From Sphingomonas sp. LaA6.9 (lineage in GTDB: Bacteria; Pseudomonadota; Alphaproteobacteria; Sphingomonadales; Sphingomonadaceae), in the NCBI RefSeq assembly GCF_022601895.1, contig NZ_JAKVIO010000016.1:1-64000 (forward strand): a stretch of DNA of 64,000 nt, given 5' to 3'. Below are positions 18,561-27,510 of the stretch, piece after piece; position 1 is the first letter of the stretch; each line of letters starts with the position of its first letter. The position numbers were made by a program, and so were the translations under genes. The notes under the pieces are model-generated. The model made no database searches and was not told the origin of the DNA. It saw nothing but the letters and a program-made list of their open reading frames with translations.

Positions 18561-20284
18561 CGCGTCGCCTCCTGCTTGATCCAGTGCATTACCCGGGTCC
18601 TGAGCAGCGCGAGCGGTACGGCGCCGCCGTCAAGCACTTGTCCATGGAAGCGCTGCAGGTCGAACCGGGAGCCGAGGACGCGTTCAGCCTCCCGGCGCAG
18701 CGCCACGATTTCGAGGGCGCCGCTGTCATAGGCTGTCATCTGCCCGGGCATCGCGGCGATCCGATCGACCATCGCGTCGGCTTCCGCAGGGCCGAAGCGG
18801 CCGCTTTCCACAATCAGCGCGACGGCCTCGGCGCGCGTCCAGCCGAACACATGGAGCCCCGGATCGGCGACCATGCCGCGTCCCGGCCACACACGGCGCG
18901 CAACCCTCGCATAGGGGGTGACATATGCATCGGCTTCTTCCGCGAGCGCTTCGCCATAACGCCCCCACCCTTCGAAATAGGCGGCATTGCCAGCGATCCG
19001 GGAAAGCCGATCGGGTGTCGCCAAACGCCGCGCGAGAACCGTCTGCAGGTGATGGCCCGGCGCGGCTTCGTGCATGGCGGTCACTTCGGCATCGCCGCGC
19101 GATGTCTGTGCCCATTGCTCGGACGCGGCGCGATAGGTCGCGGGCGTGCCCGGATCCGGGGAGGGTTGATAGTGCGACGGTATCCCCGAGCCACGCTGAA
19201 ATGTGGGAAGCGGTTCGACAGTGATTGCCTGATCGACGGGTGCTGCGAACAGGCGCGCCGACTTTTCCCTACCGCGTGCCACTGCGCTGCGCAGGAAGGA
19301 AAGCAAATCGCCTTCGGATGCGAAACGATTGTCGCCGGCGGCGTTGGTCTTGCGGATCGTGTCCGCAAAGTCGGTGGCGCCGAGCCGATCACGACCGATT
19401 TGCGCGACCTCCGCCATATTGGCCGCGACGGTTTTGCGGCCGAGTTCGAATACGCCCTGCGCATCGCGATCCAGCGTCGTATAGGCGCGCAGATGGGCTT
19501 CATAGCACGCCCGGCCGTCAGGCAAGGCCGACAACCCGAGGGTTTCGCGCGCTTTTGGAAGATACTCGCTGCGCAGGAAATCCCTGTACCTGACAAGCGC
19601 CGGACGCGTCGCCCCGTCATATTGCGCCCGCAGCGCGCTGGCGAATGTGGCATCGCTGGCGCGCGCTGCAGGCGACAATAGTACCGCCTGATCAGCCGGC
19701 GCCGAAAGCGCCTTGTCCAGTTGCTGGAGCACACGCTCCACCACAGGGCGCGGGACCGAATAGCCACGGCCCAGTCCCTCGCGCAGATTGGCGATTTCAA
19801 TATCGACAAAGCGCGGCAGGCCCGCCCACATCGTCAGCGCATGCGCCCGCTGTGCGCCGGTCGCCACCGGCTGACTCGCGGCAAAGGCGGCGAGTCCGAT
19901 TTGCCATCCCTGCATATGGCTGACGTTCCAATAGGCGCGTCGGCATATCCGCAGGCCCTTTTCCGCCTCGATCAGTTCGCGCAGCGTTTCGTAGCGCGCG
20001 CGCTGAACGGGCATGGAAAGCGAAGCGGGGTCGATCTTTTCCAGCCGGTGCGCGATCGCGTCCTCGCGCGCGTCAAAGCGTGCCAGCGCCTCTGGCGATC
20101 GATCGGGCAGAAGCGCCGCGCCGGGATCGACCAGCCCGCTCGCGATCCCCGACATGGGATCGCGCGACAGTCGCACATCGACATAGGCGTCCGCCACGGC
20201 ATCGATGGTCTCCGCCGCGGACGCCGCCGTACAGACGTGCGACACGCTTGCGATGAATGCGAGAGCCAGTCGCGTGCGCATCAT
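18557..20284 (-). CDS. DUF885 family secreted protein (HExxxGH), copy 2
   Basis: A 575-residue periplasmic protein with signal peptide MMRTRLALAFIASVSHVCTA. The family motif is AMHEAAPGHHLQTVLARR near residue 403, with the HExxxGH pattern suggesting a metallopeptidase-like centre. It shares family layout, not close sequence, with the other two copies (5.5 kb and 59.7 kb). Either ATG at the N-terminus (20284 or 20281) is plausible. It lies 62 bases after the TBDR, past a GC hairpin, and overlaps the M20 gene by four bases. This links it to peptide or acyl-amino-acid breakdown. Confidence 0.88.
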   Translation of the reverse strand: MMRTRLALAFIASVSHVCTAASAAETIDAVADAYVDVRLSRDPMSGIASGLVDPGAALLPDRSPEALARFDAREDAIAHRLEKIDPASLSMPVQRARYETLRELIEAEKGLRICRRAYWNVSHMQGWQIGLAAFAASQPVATGAQRAHALTMWAGLPRFVDIEIANLREGLGRGYSVPRPVVERVLQQLDKALSAPADQAVLLSPAARASDATFASALRAQYDGATRPALVRYRDFLRSEYLPKARETLGLSALPDGRACYEAHLRAYTTLDRDAQGVFELGRKTVAANMAEVAQIGRDRLGATDFADTIRKTNAAGDNRFASEGDLLSFLRSAVARGREKSARLFAAPVDQAITVEPLPTFQRGSGIPSHYQPSPDPGTPATYRAASEQWAQTSRGDAEVTAMHEAAPGHHLQTVLARRLATPDRLSRIAGNAAYFEGWGRYGEALAEEADAYVTPYARVARRVWPGRGMVADPGLHVFGWTRAEAVALIVESGRFGPAEADAMVDRIAAMPGQMTAYDSGALEIVALRREAERVLGSRFDLQRFHGQVLDGGAVPLALLRTRVMHWIKQEATR

Positions 20285-20312
20285 TCAATTCCTTACATAT
20301 GTGCAGATGACG

Positions 20313-20338
20313 GGGCGCGGCGGCCCAACGCCGCGCCC
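20313..20338 (-). terminator. Intra-operon GC hairpin after TonB receptor 2
   Basis: GGGCGCGGCG (20313-20322) pairs perfectly with CGCCGCGCCC (20329-20338) around a six-base loop, between the receptor stop and the DUF885 start. There is no T-run on the transcribed side. It is probably an attenuating or 3'-stabilising hairpin that lets the receptor be expressed more than downstream genes. Confidence 0.5.
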
Positions 20339-20346
20339 ACCATCGT

Positions 20347-22575
20347 TCAGAAGCTCGCGTTCGCGCTAAGCCCCACGACGCGCGGCTGGTTGATAATGAG
20401 CTGCCCCGGCAGTGCCGCGCCGATATATTCGCGTCGATCGGCCAGGTTGCGCGCGAAGAGCTGAACGCTCCAGTTCTTGTTGGACAGGCCGATATGCGCG
20501 TCGAGGATGCCGTAACTGTCGTAGCGGATGAAGTCCGTCGCGCTCTCGAAGCTGCCGGTCGTACCGCTGCGGAAGCGATAACCCGCACCGACATTCAGAT
20601 CGAAATCGGCAAAGGCCGGAACCGTATAATCGACGGTCGCCGAAGCGTTCCACTTGGGCACGAACGGCACCCGATCGCCGGCGTGTCCGCCAATCGACGG
20701 GGCATCAGCGGTCAATTTCGCATCGGTGTAGGATGCGTTGAATCCGACTGTCAGACCGGCCGTCGGCATCACAACGGTTGAAAGCTCAAAGCCCTGGCTT
20801 CGCGCGGTCCGACCATTGCCGAGCCCCTGGACGCCCCCGAACACCTGCGTGATCTGGATATCGTCCCAGTCGATGTAGAACACATCGGCGTCGATCGAGA
20901 GCGTGCGATCGAGCCAGAAGCCCTTGATCCCGGCTTCGTAGTTGACGACGGTGTCGGCGTCATAGGTTGCCGGCACGCTCTGGCCGGGGAAAACGACGTT
21001 CGGCCCACCGGGTCGATATCCGCTGGCGACACGCGCGTAGAGCATGACGTCGTCATCGAGATGGTAACGCGGGCTGATCGCGAAGGTCGTGACGTTCTCG
21101 CTCGATCCGCCGGTGCCGTTGGTCCCGGCGGGACCAAAGAGCAGGCCTCGCGAGACCTGCTGTGACCGCTGGCTGTTATGGCTATAGCGAAGGCCTGCGG
21201 TGACATCGAAACGTTCGGTGAAGCGATAGGTGAGATCGCCGAATATCGCGGTCTCTTCGTAACGGGACGGTGCCGCGACGGTCGCGAGAGCTCCGACCGC
21301 GCCGATCGGGCCAGGTATTGCGCCGCCCGTTGGCGTAACGGCAGTCAGGACCTGGTTGTTGGTATTGTCTTCATGCGTGTAATAGCCGCCGATGAGCCAT
21401 TCGACGCTGCCCCCCGATGGCGACGCAAGCCGCAGTTCCTGCGTGAACTTCTCCGACGCCTGGGCCACGTTGATCGTCGTACCGAGCGGAATACGGAGGA
21501 TGGGCTGGAGGATCGGGCGGTACAGCACAGAATTGTCGGTGGCGGTACGTGTCCGGCTTTTGGAAAGGCTGGTGTCCGAGGTCAGCGATGCAAAGCCGAC
21601 ATCCCAATCGATATTGGCGCTGTAGATCTCGACATGCTGCGCGAAGGTGCCGGGGATGATGTTGGCATGGGCATAGGCGCCGTACACGGGCGCACGGTCG
21701 GATGCGCGCTTTGATGTCGAGGGTGCGACATTGATGATCGAACTGTCGCGACTGTGCAGCGTCTGCAGCGCGGCGGACAGCCGCACGGTCAGCGTATCAC
21801 CCGCCCGCGCGAGAAGCGACACACGCGCGCCCTCCTGCTTGTCCGAATTGCTGTCGGCCTTGTCACCGACGCGGTCTACATAGCCCGGATTGTTTTGCAG
21901 ATAGCCACTCGCGCGCAGGGCAAGAACGTCAGAGACGATGGGCAGGTTGACGGCCCCTCGCACCGTGAAATCCTCACCCCCATGCGCGACGCTGCGCCCT
22001 TCGACGCCGAAACGCGCTTCCACGTCGTCGGTATCGGGCGCGCGGGTCACGTATTTCAGGAGCCCGCCGATCGTGCTGGCCCCGTAAAGCGTACCCTGCG
22101 GCCCGCGCAGAATCTCGACCCGCTCGATATCATAGGGCATCAGATCGAGCGCGAAGCGCCCCTGCCCGCGCGCGGTTCCGTAGGGCGTATCGTCGACATA
22201 GACGCCGACCGTGGCGGTCGCGGTCGATCCCGTGGTGAGGCCGCGCAGGATGAGGTGGTTCTGACCGGGCGCCGAACCGGCGGTCGTCGTCAGGCCCGGA
22301 ACATAACCCGCATAGTCCGCGATCTGGCTGGACGACGTCGCTTCCAGCCGGTCTCCGCCCAGCACCGTGATGGAGCTCGGCACATCCTTGACCGACGCCT
22401 CGCGCTTTTCCGCGGTGACGATGATGTCAGGAATCCCTTCCGCGCTCGCGGCCGCATCGGCGGGCTGTGCATCTTGCGCCCAAAGCGGCGTGTGCGCGCT
22501 CAGCGCCAGCAAGGCGATGCGCGCAAGATGAACCTTGCCTCGGCTCGTCGCGGTATTTTTCGCGTGATGCGTCAT
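20347..22575 (-). CDS. TonB-dependent receptor 2 (D-peptide operon)
   Basis: A 742-residue outer-membrane receptor. The ATG at 22575 follows GAGAGGGGCATTTACT and starts MTHHAKNTATSRG, then signal peptide core LARIALLALSAHTPLWAQ. The TonB box-plug region begins IPDIIVTAEKREASVKDVPS. The plug holds ILRGPQGTLYGASTIGGLLK, and the barrel ends in VGLSANASF. It lies 59 bases after the deacylase-like gene in the eight-gene operon. By context it imports the peptide or acyl-peptide substrate of that operon. A longer frame to 23253 is antisense-like extension through the upstream gene and is not used. Confidence 0.93.
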   Translation of the reverse strand: MTHHAKNTATSRGKVHLARIALLALSAHTPLWAQDAQPADAAASAEGIPDIIVTAEKREASVKDVPSSITVLGGDRLEATSSSQIADYAGYVPGLTTTAGSAPGQNHLILRGLTTGSTATATVGVYVDDTPYGTARGQGRFALDLMPYDIERVEILRGPQGTLYGASTIGGLLKYVTRAPDTDDVEARFGVEGRSVAHGGEDFTVRGAVNLPIVSDVLALRASGYLQNNPGYVDRVGDKADSNSDKQEGARVSLLARAGDTLTVRLSAALQTLHSRDSSIINVAPSTSKRASDRAPVYGAYAHANIIPGTFAQHVEIYSANIDWDVGFASLTSDTSLSKSRTRTATDNSVLYRPILQPILRIPLGTTINVAQASEKFTQELRLASPSGGSVEWLIGGYYTHEDNTNNQVLTAVTPTGGAIPGPIGAVGALATVAAPSRYEETAIFGDLTYRFTERFDVTAGLRYSHNSQRSQQVSRGLLFGPAGTNGTGGSSENVTTFAISPRYHLDDDVMLYARVASGYRPGGPNVVFPGQSVPATYDADTVVNYEAGIKGFWLDRTLSIDADVFYIDWDDIQITQVFGGVQGLGNGRTARSQGFELSTVVMPTAGLTVGFNASYTDAKLTADAPSIGGHAGDRVPFVPKWNASATVDYTVPAFADFDLNVGAGYRFRSGTTGSFESATDFIRYDSYGILDAHIGLSNKNWSVQLFARNLADRREYIGAALPGQLIINQPRVVGLSANASF

Positions 22576-22634
22576 AGTAAATGCCCCTCTCGGTCTTGTT
22601 GTCGGTGTCTTCTGGAGCGTGATTGCCGCCCCGG

Positions 22635-24293
22635 TCAGTCGGCCGGCGCCTTGTAGCCTGCGCCTCGGATCACTTTTCCCGGCGTTGCGCCGGTGTATTT
22701 TCCGTGCTCGAGCACGAGTTCGCCATTGACGAGGACGTAGTCGATCCCGGTCGGAATGGCGGTTGGCTGGTCCCAGCTGGCCCGGTCGTCGAGCCGGTCG
22801 AGATCGAAGATTGTGAGGTCTCCCCAGTATCCCGCACGAACGAGCCCGCGATCGGCGAGCTTCATCCGGCGCGCGGACAGACCGGTCATGCGATGGACGG
22901 CCTGGGGCAGCGTGAGCAGTTTGGAGCGCTTCACATATTCGGCGACGATGCGCGGAAATGTTCCATAGGCGCGCGGATGCGGCAGCCCGAGCGCGTCCAC
23001 CAGCCCCGCACCGGCAGCGGCCGCGGCGTCGCTGCCAATCGTCGTCCACGGATAGGAAAGCGCGGTGCGGATATCGGCTTCTGCGGTCAGGAAAAACAGC
23101 GCCATCGCCCTGTGTGGCTGGGCCTTGGCCATAATCTCCCAGGAAAGCTCGGTCGGGTCGCGGCCAAGTTCGTTGGCAATATCCAGCATGCTGCGGCCAT
23201 GAAACCGGCGGAACTCTTCGCTGTGACTGTTCGCGAGGATAACACCCTTCCATCCCCCCGACGCCTCGACCAGATTGGCCCAGCCGGGGAGCGAGCCTGC
23301 CGCAATCTCCCGCTTCAGCCTGTCCCGGATCGCCGGATCGGCCAGCTTTTCGCCAACCTTGGCGATGCCGTCGCGGAACACCCAGGTTGGAAGCGTCGCT
23401 TCGAGCCCGGTTCCACCCGCGATATAGGGATAGATGTTCGCCCAGACGTCGACGCCGCGGCTGCGCGCTGCTTCAACATGTGCGCCCGCCTCGGGCAAAA
23501 GCCGGCCCCAGCCCGGCTGATATGCCCCCTTGAAGTGGAAGATCTCGACGGAGGCTCCTGAACGCTCGCCGATCGCTATGGCCTCGTCGACAGCCGTGAC
23601 CAGCCCGGCGCTCTCGTCACGAACATGGCTGCCATAGATTCCGCCATAGCGCGCGGCTACCTTCGCGAGCGCGACCAGTTCGTCAGTCGTCTGGAAAGCG
23701 GCGGGTCGATAGATCAGAGCGTTGGCGACGCCAAGCGCCCCCCCCTCCATTGCTGCGGCAACGCGCCCCTCCATCGCGCGCATCTGGTCGGCACTCGGCG
23801 TACCTGCCCCGTCACCCATCACCTCGATCCGGGCTTGCGTGGTGCCATAATAGCTGCCGAAATTGACCGCGATCCCCTTCGCCTCGAATGCCGAGAGCCA
23901 CGCATCGGTTTGCGCCGCGGGCACGGGCGTCCCGGCCTCGCCGCCGAGGAGCGTGGTGACACCCATCTGGAGCTTGTTAAGCGCCGAACCATCGGTCGAC
24001 AGGACCCTGCCCGACTGGTCGAGCATGTCGATCCACCCGGGACTGACATATCGTCCGCTGGCATCGATCTCCCTGGCACCCTTGTCGCGAACGCGGCCAA
24101 TTCTGACCAACCGCCCGTCCTTTATCGCGACGTCGGCACGGATCGGCGGCGCGCCCGTCCCGTCAATCACCTGACCGCCGCGAATTACGATGTCGTAGCG
24201 AACGTTCGTGGATCTCGCCTGCGCCGAATTCGTCAGCGCGAGGATCGAAGCGATCGTCAGGCTGCAGCGCAGCACCGTGCGGATCATGCCCAT
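22635..24293 (-). CDS. N-acyl-D-amino-acid deacylase family amidohydrolase, exported
   Basis: A 552-residue amidohydrolase with signal peptide (MIRTVLRCSLTIASILALTN). The family backbone is clear: YDIVIRGGQVIDGTGAPP at about 33, SPGWIDMLDQSGRVLSTDG at 84, YGSHVRDESAGLV, VEIFHFKGAYQPGWG, TIGSDAAAAAGAG and GYWGDLTIFDLDRL. D-aminoacylase relatives hydrolyse N-acyl-D-amino acids. The usual N-terminal HxH metal pair is replaced (MLDQ at 90-93), as I recall for a subfamily. ATG 24293 follows GGGGAGGG; ATG 24287 would give an ATGA overlap with the upstream gene. It is periplasmic and sits in the D-peptide operon. Confidence 0.85.
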   Translation of the reverse strand: MGMIRTVLRCSLTIASILALTNSAQARSTNVRYDIVIRGGQVIDGTGAPPIRADVAIKDGRLVRIGRVRDKGAREIDASGRYVSPGWIDMLDQSGRVLSTDGSALNKLQMGVTTLLGGEAGTPVPAAQTDAWLSAFEAKGIAVNFGSYYGTTQARIEVMGDGAGTPSADQMRAMEGRVAAAMEGGALGVANALIYRPAAFQTTDELVALAKVAARYGGIYGSHVRDESAGLVTAVDEAIAIGERSGASVEIFHFKGAYQPGWGRLLPEAGAHVEAARSRGVDVWANIYPYIAGGTGLEATLPTWVFRDGIAKVGEKLADPAIRDRLKREIAAGSLPGWANLVEASGGWKGVILANSHSEEFRRFHGRSMLDIANELGRDPTELSWEIMAKAQPHRAMALFFLTAEADIRTALSYPWTTIGSDAAAAAGAGLVDALGLPHPRAYGTFPRIVAEYVKRSKLLTLPQAVHRMTGLSARRMKLADRGLVRAGYWGDLTIFDLDRLDDRASWDQPTAIPTGIDYVLVNGELVLEHGKYTGATPGKVIRGAGYKAPAD

Positions 24294-26221
24294 GAAGACA
24301 GCCCTCCCCATGCGCCAACCAGCGCGCCAAATGAAAGAAAAAGGAGCATCGAAACGCTGTGTCTGAGCTTGCGCCACCGGGCCCATCCAGCGCCTTTCCA
24401 GACCAGCGGCAGCGCCACCACCGATAGCGCCGCTATGATCGTCGCATTCAGCGCCATGAGCGACGCGCCGGTGAGGAACGGCCCCGGAAAGCCGTAGACC
24501 AGTGTTTCGCGACTGCCCGCCGAAGCCCCCCAGAGCGCGAAGCAGAGACAGGATGCGAGCCACAAGCCGGCCGCAACCAACCCACCGAGAGCCGACAATT
24601 TCTGGCTCCGCGTCGATACCGGCGCCTGGCGGCGCCTGAGAATCGCGCGGATGACCGTGCCCCCTGCGACAACGAGCACGAGCACAGCCGCCAACGCCAT
24701 CGTGCCGGGTGAATAGACGGCGCTCGCGCGCTCCATGACGCTCATCCCATTGGCGGTGACATAGCCGCTGACATTGCCCGACGCGTCGCGCCGGAATGAC
24801 ATGCGCTGGTCACCCGCGGCCGAGACGAAGCGGTCTGGCGCACCGTCGGGCACCCAGGCCGCGATCGCCGGGCCTGTTTGAGTGACGAGATATCCGGTCG
24901 GGGTGACGCGGACCGAAGCTGAGGAAGAGAGAAGCGATACGAATTGCTCCAGCCCCGAATAGGCGCGGCGGGACGTGAGGTAGGTGCCGGCATATGTCGC
25001 GCGCCGTGACGCGAGTCCTTGATCCCCGGCGCGATAGACTGGTGCACCGCCGCCGAAGCGCTGGGCGATCAGTTCGGGAAGCCTCGCCGCCAGCGCGCGC
25101 CCCGTGTCGGTGTTGGTGGTGACGAAGATGCCGATACCGAGTTCGGGGATCAGCACCATGTTGCTCAGGAAAAATCCCGTCGCACCCGCGTGCCCATATC
25201 CGGTCATGCCGTTGCCTAGCGGCGAGATCATGTAGCCGTGCGCCCAGGTCCGTCCGGCCGCCTGCCCCGGTATGGGAGCGCGGAACGCCGCGGCCGCCCG
25301 GGATCCGTAGAGCGAGGCGCCGTCCAGCATTCCGCCCGCCAGCTGGGCCTGCATATATCGCGCAATCGCCGCCGCCGATGCCGAGGCGCTGCCCGCAGGC
25401 GCGATGCGGCTGACATATTCGAAACCATGCGACTGAAAACTGCCCGCGCTCCATGTGTACCCGGTCGCGAGGCGCGCGGCGAGCGCGGGCGCCATCGGTG
25501 CGGGCAATCCAGTGCGTGAGGGATAGGGTTCGCGGAACGTCGCATCGCGCATGGCAAGCGGACGGAAAATTTCACGCTCCACCAGTGTCTGGAAGTCGAC
25601 TCCCGAGATTCGCGCAACGATCGCGCCGGCAAGTGCTGCGCCATAATTGGAATAGGTGGGTGCTGCCGCCGGTTCGCGGACGCGACGCGGGCGGTGACGC
25701 GCCAGATAGTCCTCGAGCGGGATCACTTTGGCACCGTCGCCGACCAGCATGTGCCCCAGCCCGATATCCTCGAACCCCGCGGAATGCGCCATCAGGTCGA
25801 TGACACGAACGGGGCGGCGAAAGCCATCGTCGGGCAGCTTCAGTGCTGGCGGAAGATAGTCGTTCACCGGCGCGTCGAGGCGCACACGTCCCCGCTCGAC
25901 CTCGCGCATCAGCAATATCCAGGTGAAGGTCTTTGACAGCGAACCGATGCGGAACAGCGTGCGCGCGGGATCGACCGGCACGCTCCTGGCGACGTCCGCT
26001 TGACCATATCCCTTGAGCAACAGGGTCCGGTCCTGCGTGACCACAGCGACCGCGGCGCCTGCGATGTGCTCGCTTGCCATCGCATCGCGCATCACGCCGT
26101 CGACAAACAGCTCGAGGTCATGCGCCGCAATGGTCGTGCGAACTGGCGGTGCAGGCTGCGCCAGCGCCGGAGCCATGATCGCGCCAGACAGGACAGCCGC
26201 GATCCGTAGGACCAACTTCAT
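24284..26221 (-). CDS. Serine hydrolase, class C beta-lactamase/D-aminopeptidase-like, with C-terminal membrane domain
   Basis: A 645-residue protein. It has signal peptide MKLVLRIAAVLSGAIMAPAL, then a beta-lactamase/transpeptidase-like domain with the three expected elements: SxxK at S94-K97 (GSLSKTF), YSN at 190-192, and a GHAGATGF loop in place of the KTG box. About four hydrophobic segments follow in the last 150 residues (TMALAAVLVLVVAGG onward), anchoring it in the inner membrane. Relatives include D-aminopeptidases, D-esterases and penicillin-binding-like proteins that act on D-amino-acid peptides. The start overlaps the POT gene stop (TGATG). Its place in the operon supports D-peptide cleavage. 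Confidence 0.88.
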   Translation of the reverse strand: MKLVLRIAAVLSGAIMAPALAQPAPPVRTTIAAHDLELFVDGVMRDAMASEHIAGAAVAVVTQDRTLLLKGYGQADVARSVPVDPARTLFRIGSLSKTFTWILLMREVERGRVRLDAPVNDYLPPALKLPDDGFRRPVRVIDLMAHSAGFEDIGLGHMLVGDGAKVIPLEDYLARHRPRRVREPAAAPTYSNYGAALAGAIVARISGVDFQTLVEREIFRPLAMRDATFREPYPSRTGLPAPMAPALAARLATGYTWSAGSFQSHGFEYVSRIAPAGSASASAAAIARYMQAQLAGGMLDGASLYGSRAAAAFRAPIPGQAAGRTWAHGYMISPLGNGMTGYGHAGATGFFLSNMVLIPELGIGIFVTTNTDTGRALAARLPELIAQRFGGGAPVYRAGDQGLASRRATYAGTYLTSRRAYSGLEQFVSLLSSSASVRVTPTGYLVTQTGPAIAAWVPDGAPDRFVSAAGDQRMSFRRDASGNVSGYVTANGMSVMERASAVYSPGTMALAAVLVLVVAGGTVIRAILRRRQAPVSTRSQKLSALGGLVAAGLWLASCLCFALWGASAGSRETLVYGFPGPFLTGASLMALNATIIAALSVVALPLVWKGAGWARWRKLRHSVSMLLFLSFGALVGAWGGLSSWA

Positions 26222-27510
26222 CACCGCATCCTCCAATTGATGTCCCGCGACGCTTCGGCCCTCGACACCATTCCATCGAGCGCGGTCAGCAGTGCTGCGG
26301 AAAATGCCGCGAGCAGCGCCGCGCCGCCGAAGAACAGCGCAGGCTCCACTCTGCTCCAGAGCGTGCCGAACAGCCCCGCCAGCAGATTTCCGGCGAAACC
26401 GGCGAAGAACCATGTCGCGATCGCGGTCGCGGCGAATCCCGCGGGTGCCAGCCGCCCGAAGAGCCCCAGCCCCACCGGGAGAATGTGCAATTCGCCGGCG
26501 GTCAGGATCGCAAAGAACAGGGCAAGCCAGAGCCAGCTCGCGCGCGCGTCCCCCACCGCGCCAAGGCTGACCAGTACGAGCAGCAGATAGGCCCCCGCCA
26601 CGATTGTCGCGCCACGCGCCATGCGCCGCGCGGTCGAGTGGGATGCGCCGGTGTCGCGGGTCCTCCACCACAGGATCAGCAAGGGCGTAAGCACGAACAC
26701 GAGCAGCGGGTTCAGCGACTGGAACCAGGTCATCGGTATGGTCGCGTCGCCGATGCTGCGATCGACGCCCTGGTCGATCCAGAGCGCGACGGTGTTGCCC
26801 ACCTGCTCATAGGACGTGCGGAATATGACCACCGCGGCCATCACCGCGATCAGCACCGCGAAACGACCGCGCACAGCATCGCCCGCGGCGCGGTCCGACG
26901 TGGGTTCCGCTTTGTCACGCACGCGCTCTGCTGGAAGATATCGGCTGCCCGCGAGATAGACGATCAGCCCCGTGACCATGCCGATCCCGGCAGCGCCGAA
27001 CCCCCAGTGCCAGCCATAGGTTTCGCCGAGATATCCGCACCCCAGCGGCGCAAGAAACGCGCCCAGATTCACGCCGACATAGTAGATGTTGTAAGCGCTC
27101 GCGCGGCGCGCATCGGCAGGCGCGTACAAATCCTCGATCTGGCTCGGCAGGCTTGGCAGGAACAGCCCGTTGCCCAGCGCGATCACGCCGAGCGCCGGGA
27201 AGAAAAGCGTCTCGAAAGCCATCATGAAATGGCCCGCCGCCATGATCGATCCGCCGAGGACCACCGCCCGGCGGCGCCCCAGCCAGCGATCGGCGATGAT
27301 CCCGCCGGCAATCGGCGTCAGATAGACGAAGGCGGTATAGGCGCCGTAGGTGAGCGAGGCCGCATCCTGCGGCATGAGGAGATGCTTGGTCATGTAATAG
27401 ACGAGCAGGGCCCGCATTCCGTAGAACGAGAATTTCTCCCACATCTCGGTGCAAAAAAGGATCGCGAGCCCGCGTGGCTGGCCGAACCAGTCGGTCGCGG
27501 CCGGACTCAT
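26221..27510 (-). CDS. POT/PTR family proton-coupled oligopeptide transporter
   Basis: A 429-residue inner-membrane symporter for di- and tripeptides. The proton-coupling motif is ILFCTEMWEKFSFYGMRALL (E22, E25, K26; the usual ERF is EKF here). GGIIADRWLGRRRAVVLGG is the POT loop, and AYNIYYVGVNLGAFLAPLG matches the PTR2 signature. ATG 27510 overlaps the stop of the DUF1611 gene (ATGA); ATG 27522 is an alternative. It lies between cytosolic DgcN/DgcA-like enzymes and periplasmic hydrolases, so it is the likely step carrying short peptides across the inner membrane. Confidence 0.92.
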   Translation of the reverse strand: MSPAATDWFGQPRGLAILFCTEMWEKFSFYGMRALLVYYMTKHLLMPQDAASLTYGAYTAFVYLTPIAGGIIADRWLGRRRAVVLGGSIMAAGHFMMAFETLFFPALGVIALGNGLFLPSLPSQIEDLYAPADARRASAYNIYYVGVNLGAFLAPLGCGYLGETYGWHWGFGAAGIGMVTGLIVYLAGSRYLPAERVRDKAEPTSDRAAGDAVRGRFAVLIAVMAAVVIFRTSYEQVGNTVALWIDQGVDRSIGDATIPMTWFQSLNPLLVFVLTPLLILWWRTRDTGASHSTARRMARGATIVAGAYLLLVLVSLGAVGDARASWLWLALFFAILTAGELHILPVGLGLFGRLAPAGFAATAIATWFFAGFAGNLLAGLFGTLWSRVEPALFFGGAALLAAFSAALLTALDGMVSRAEASRDINWRMR

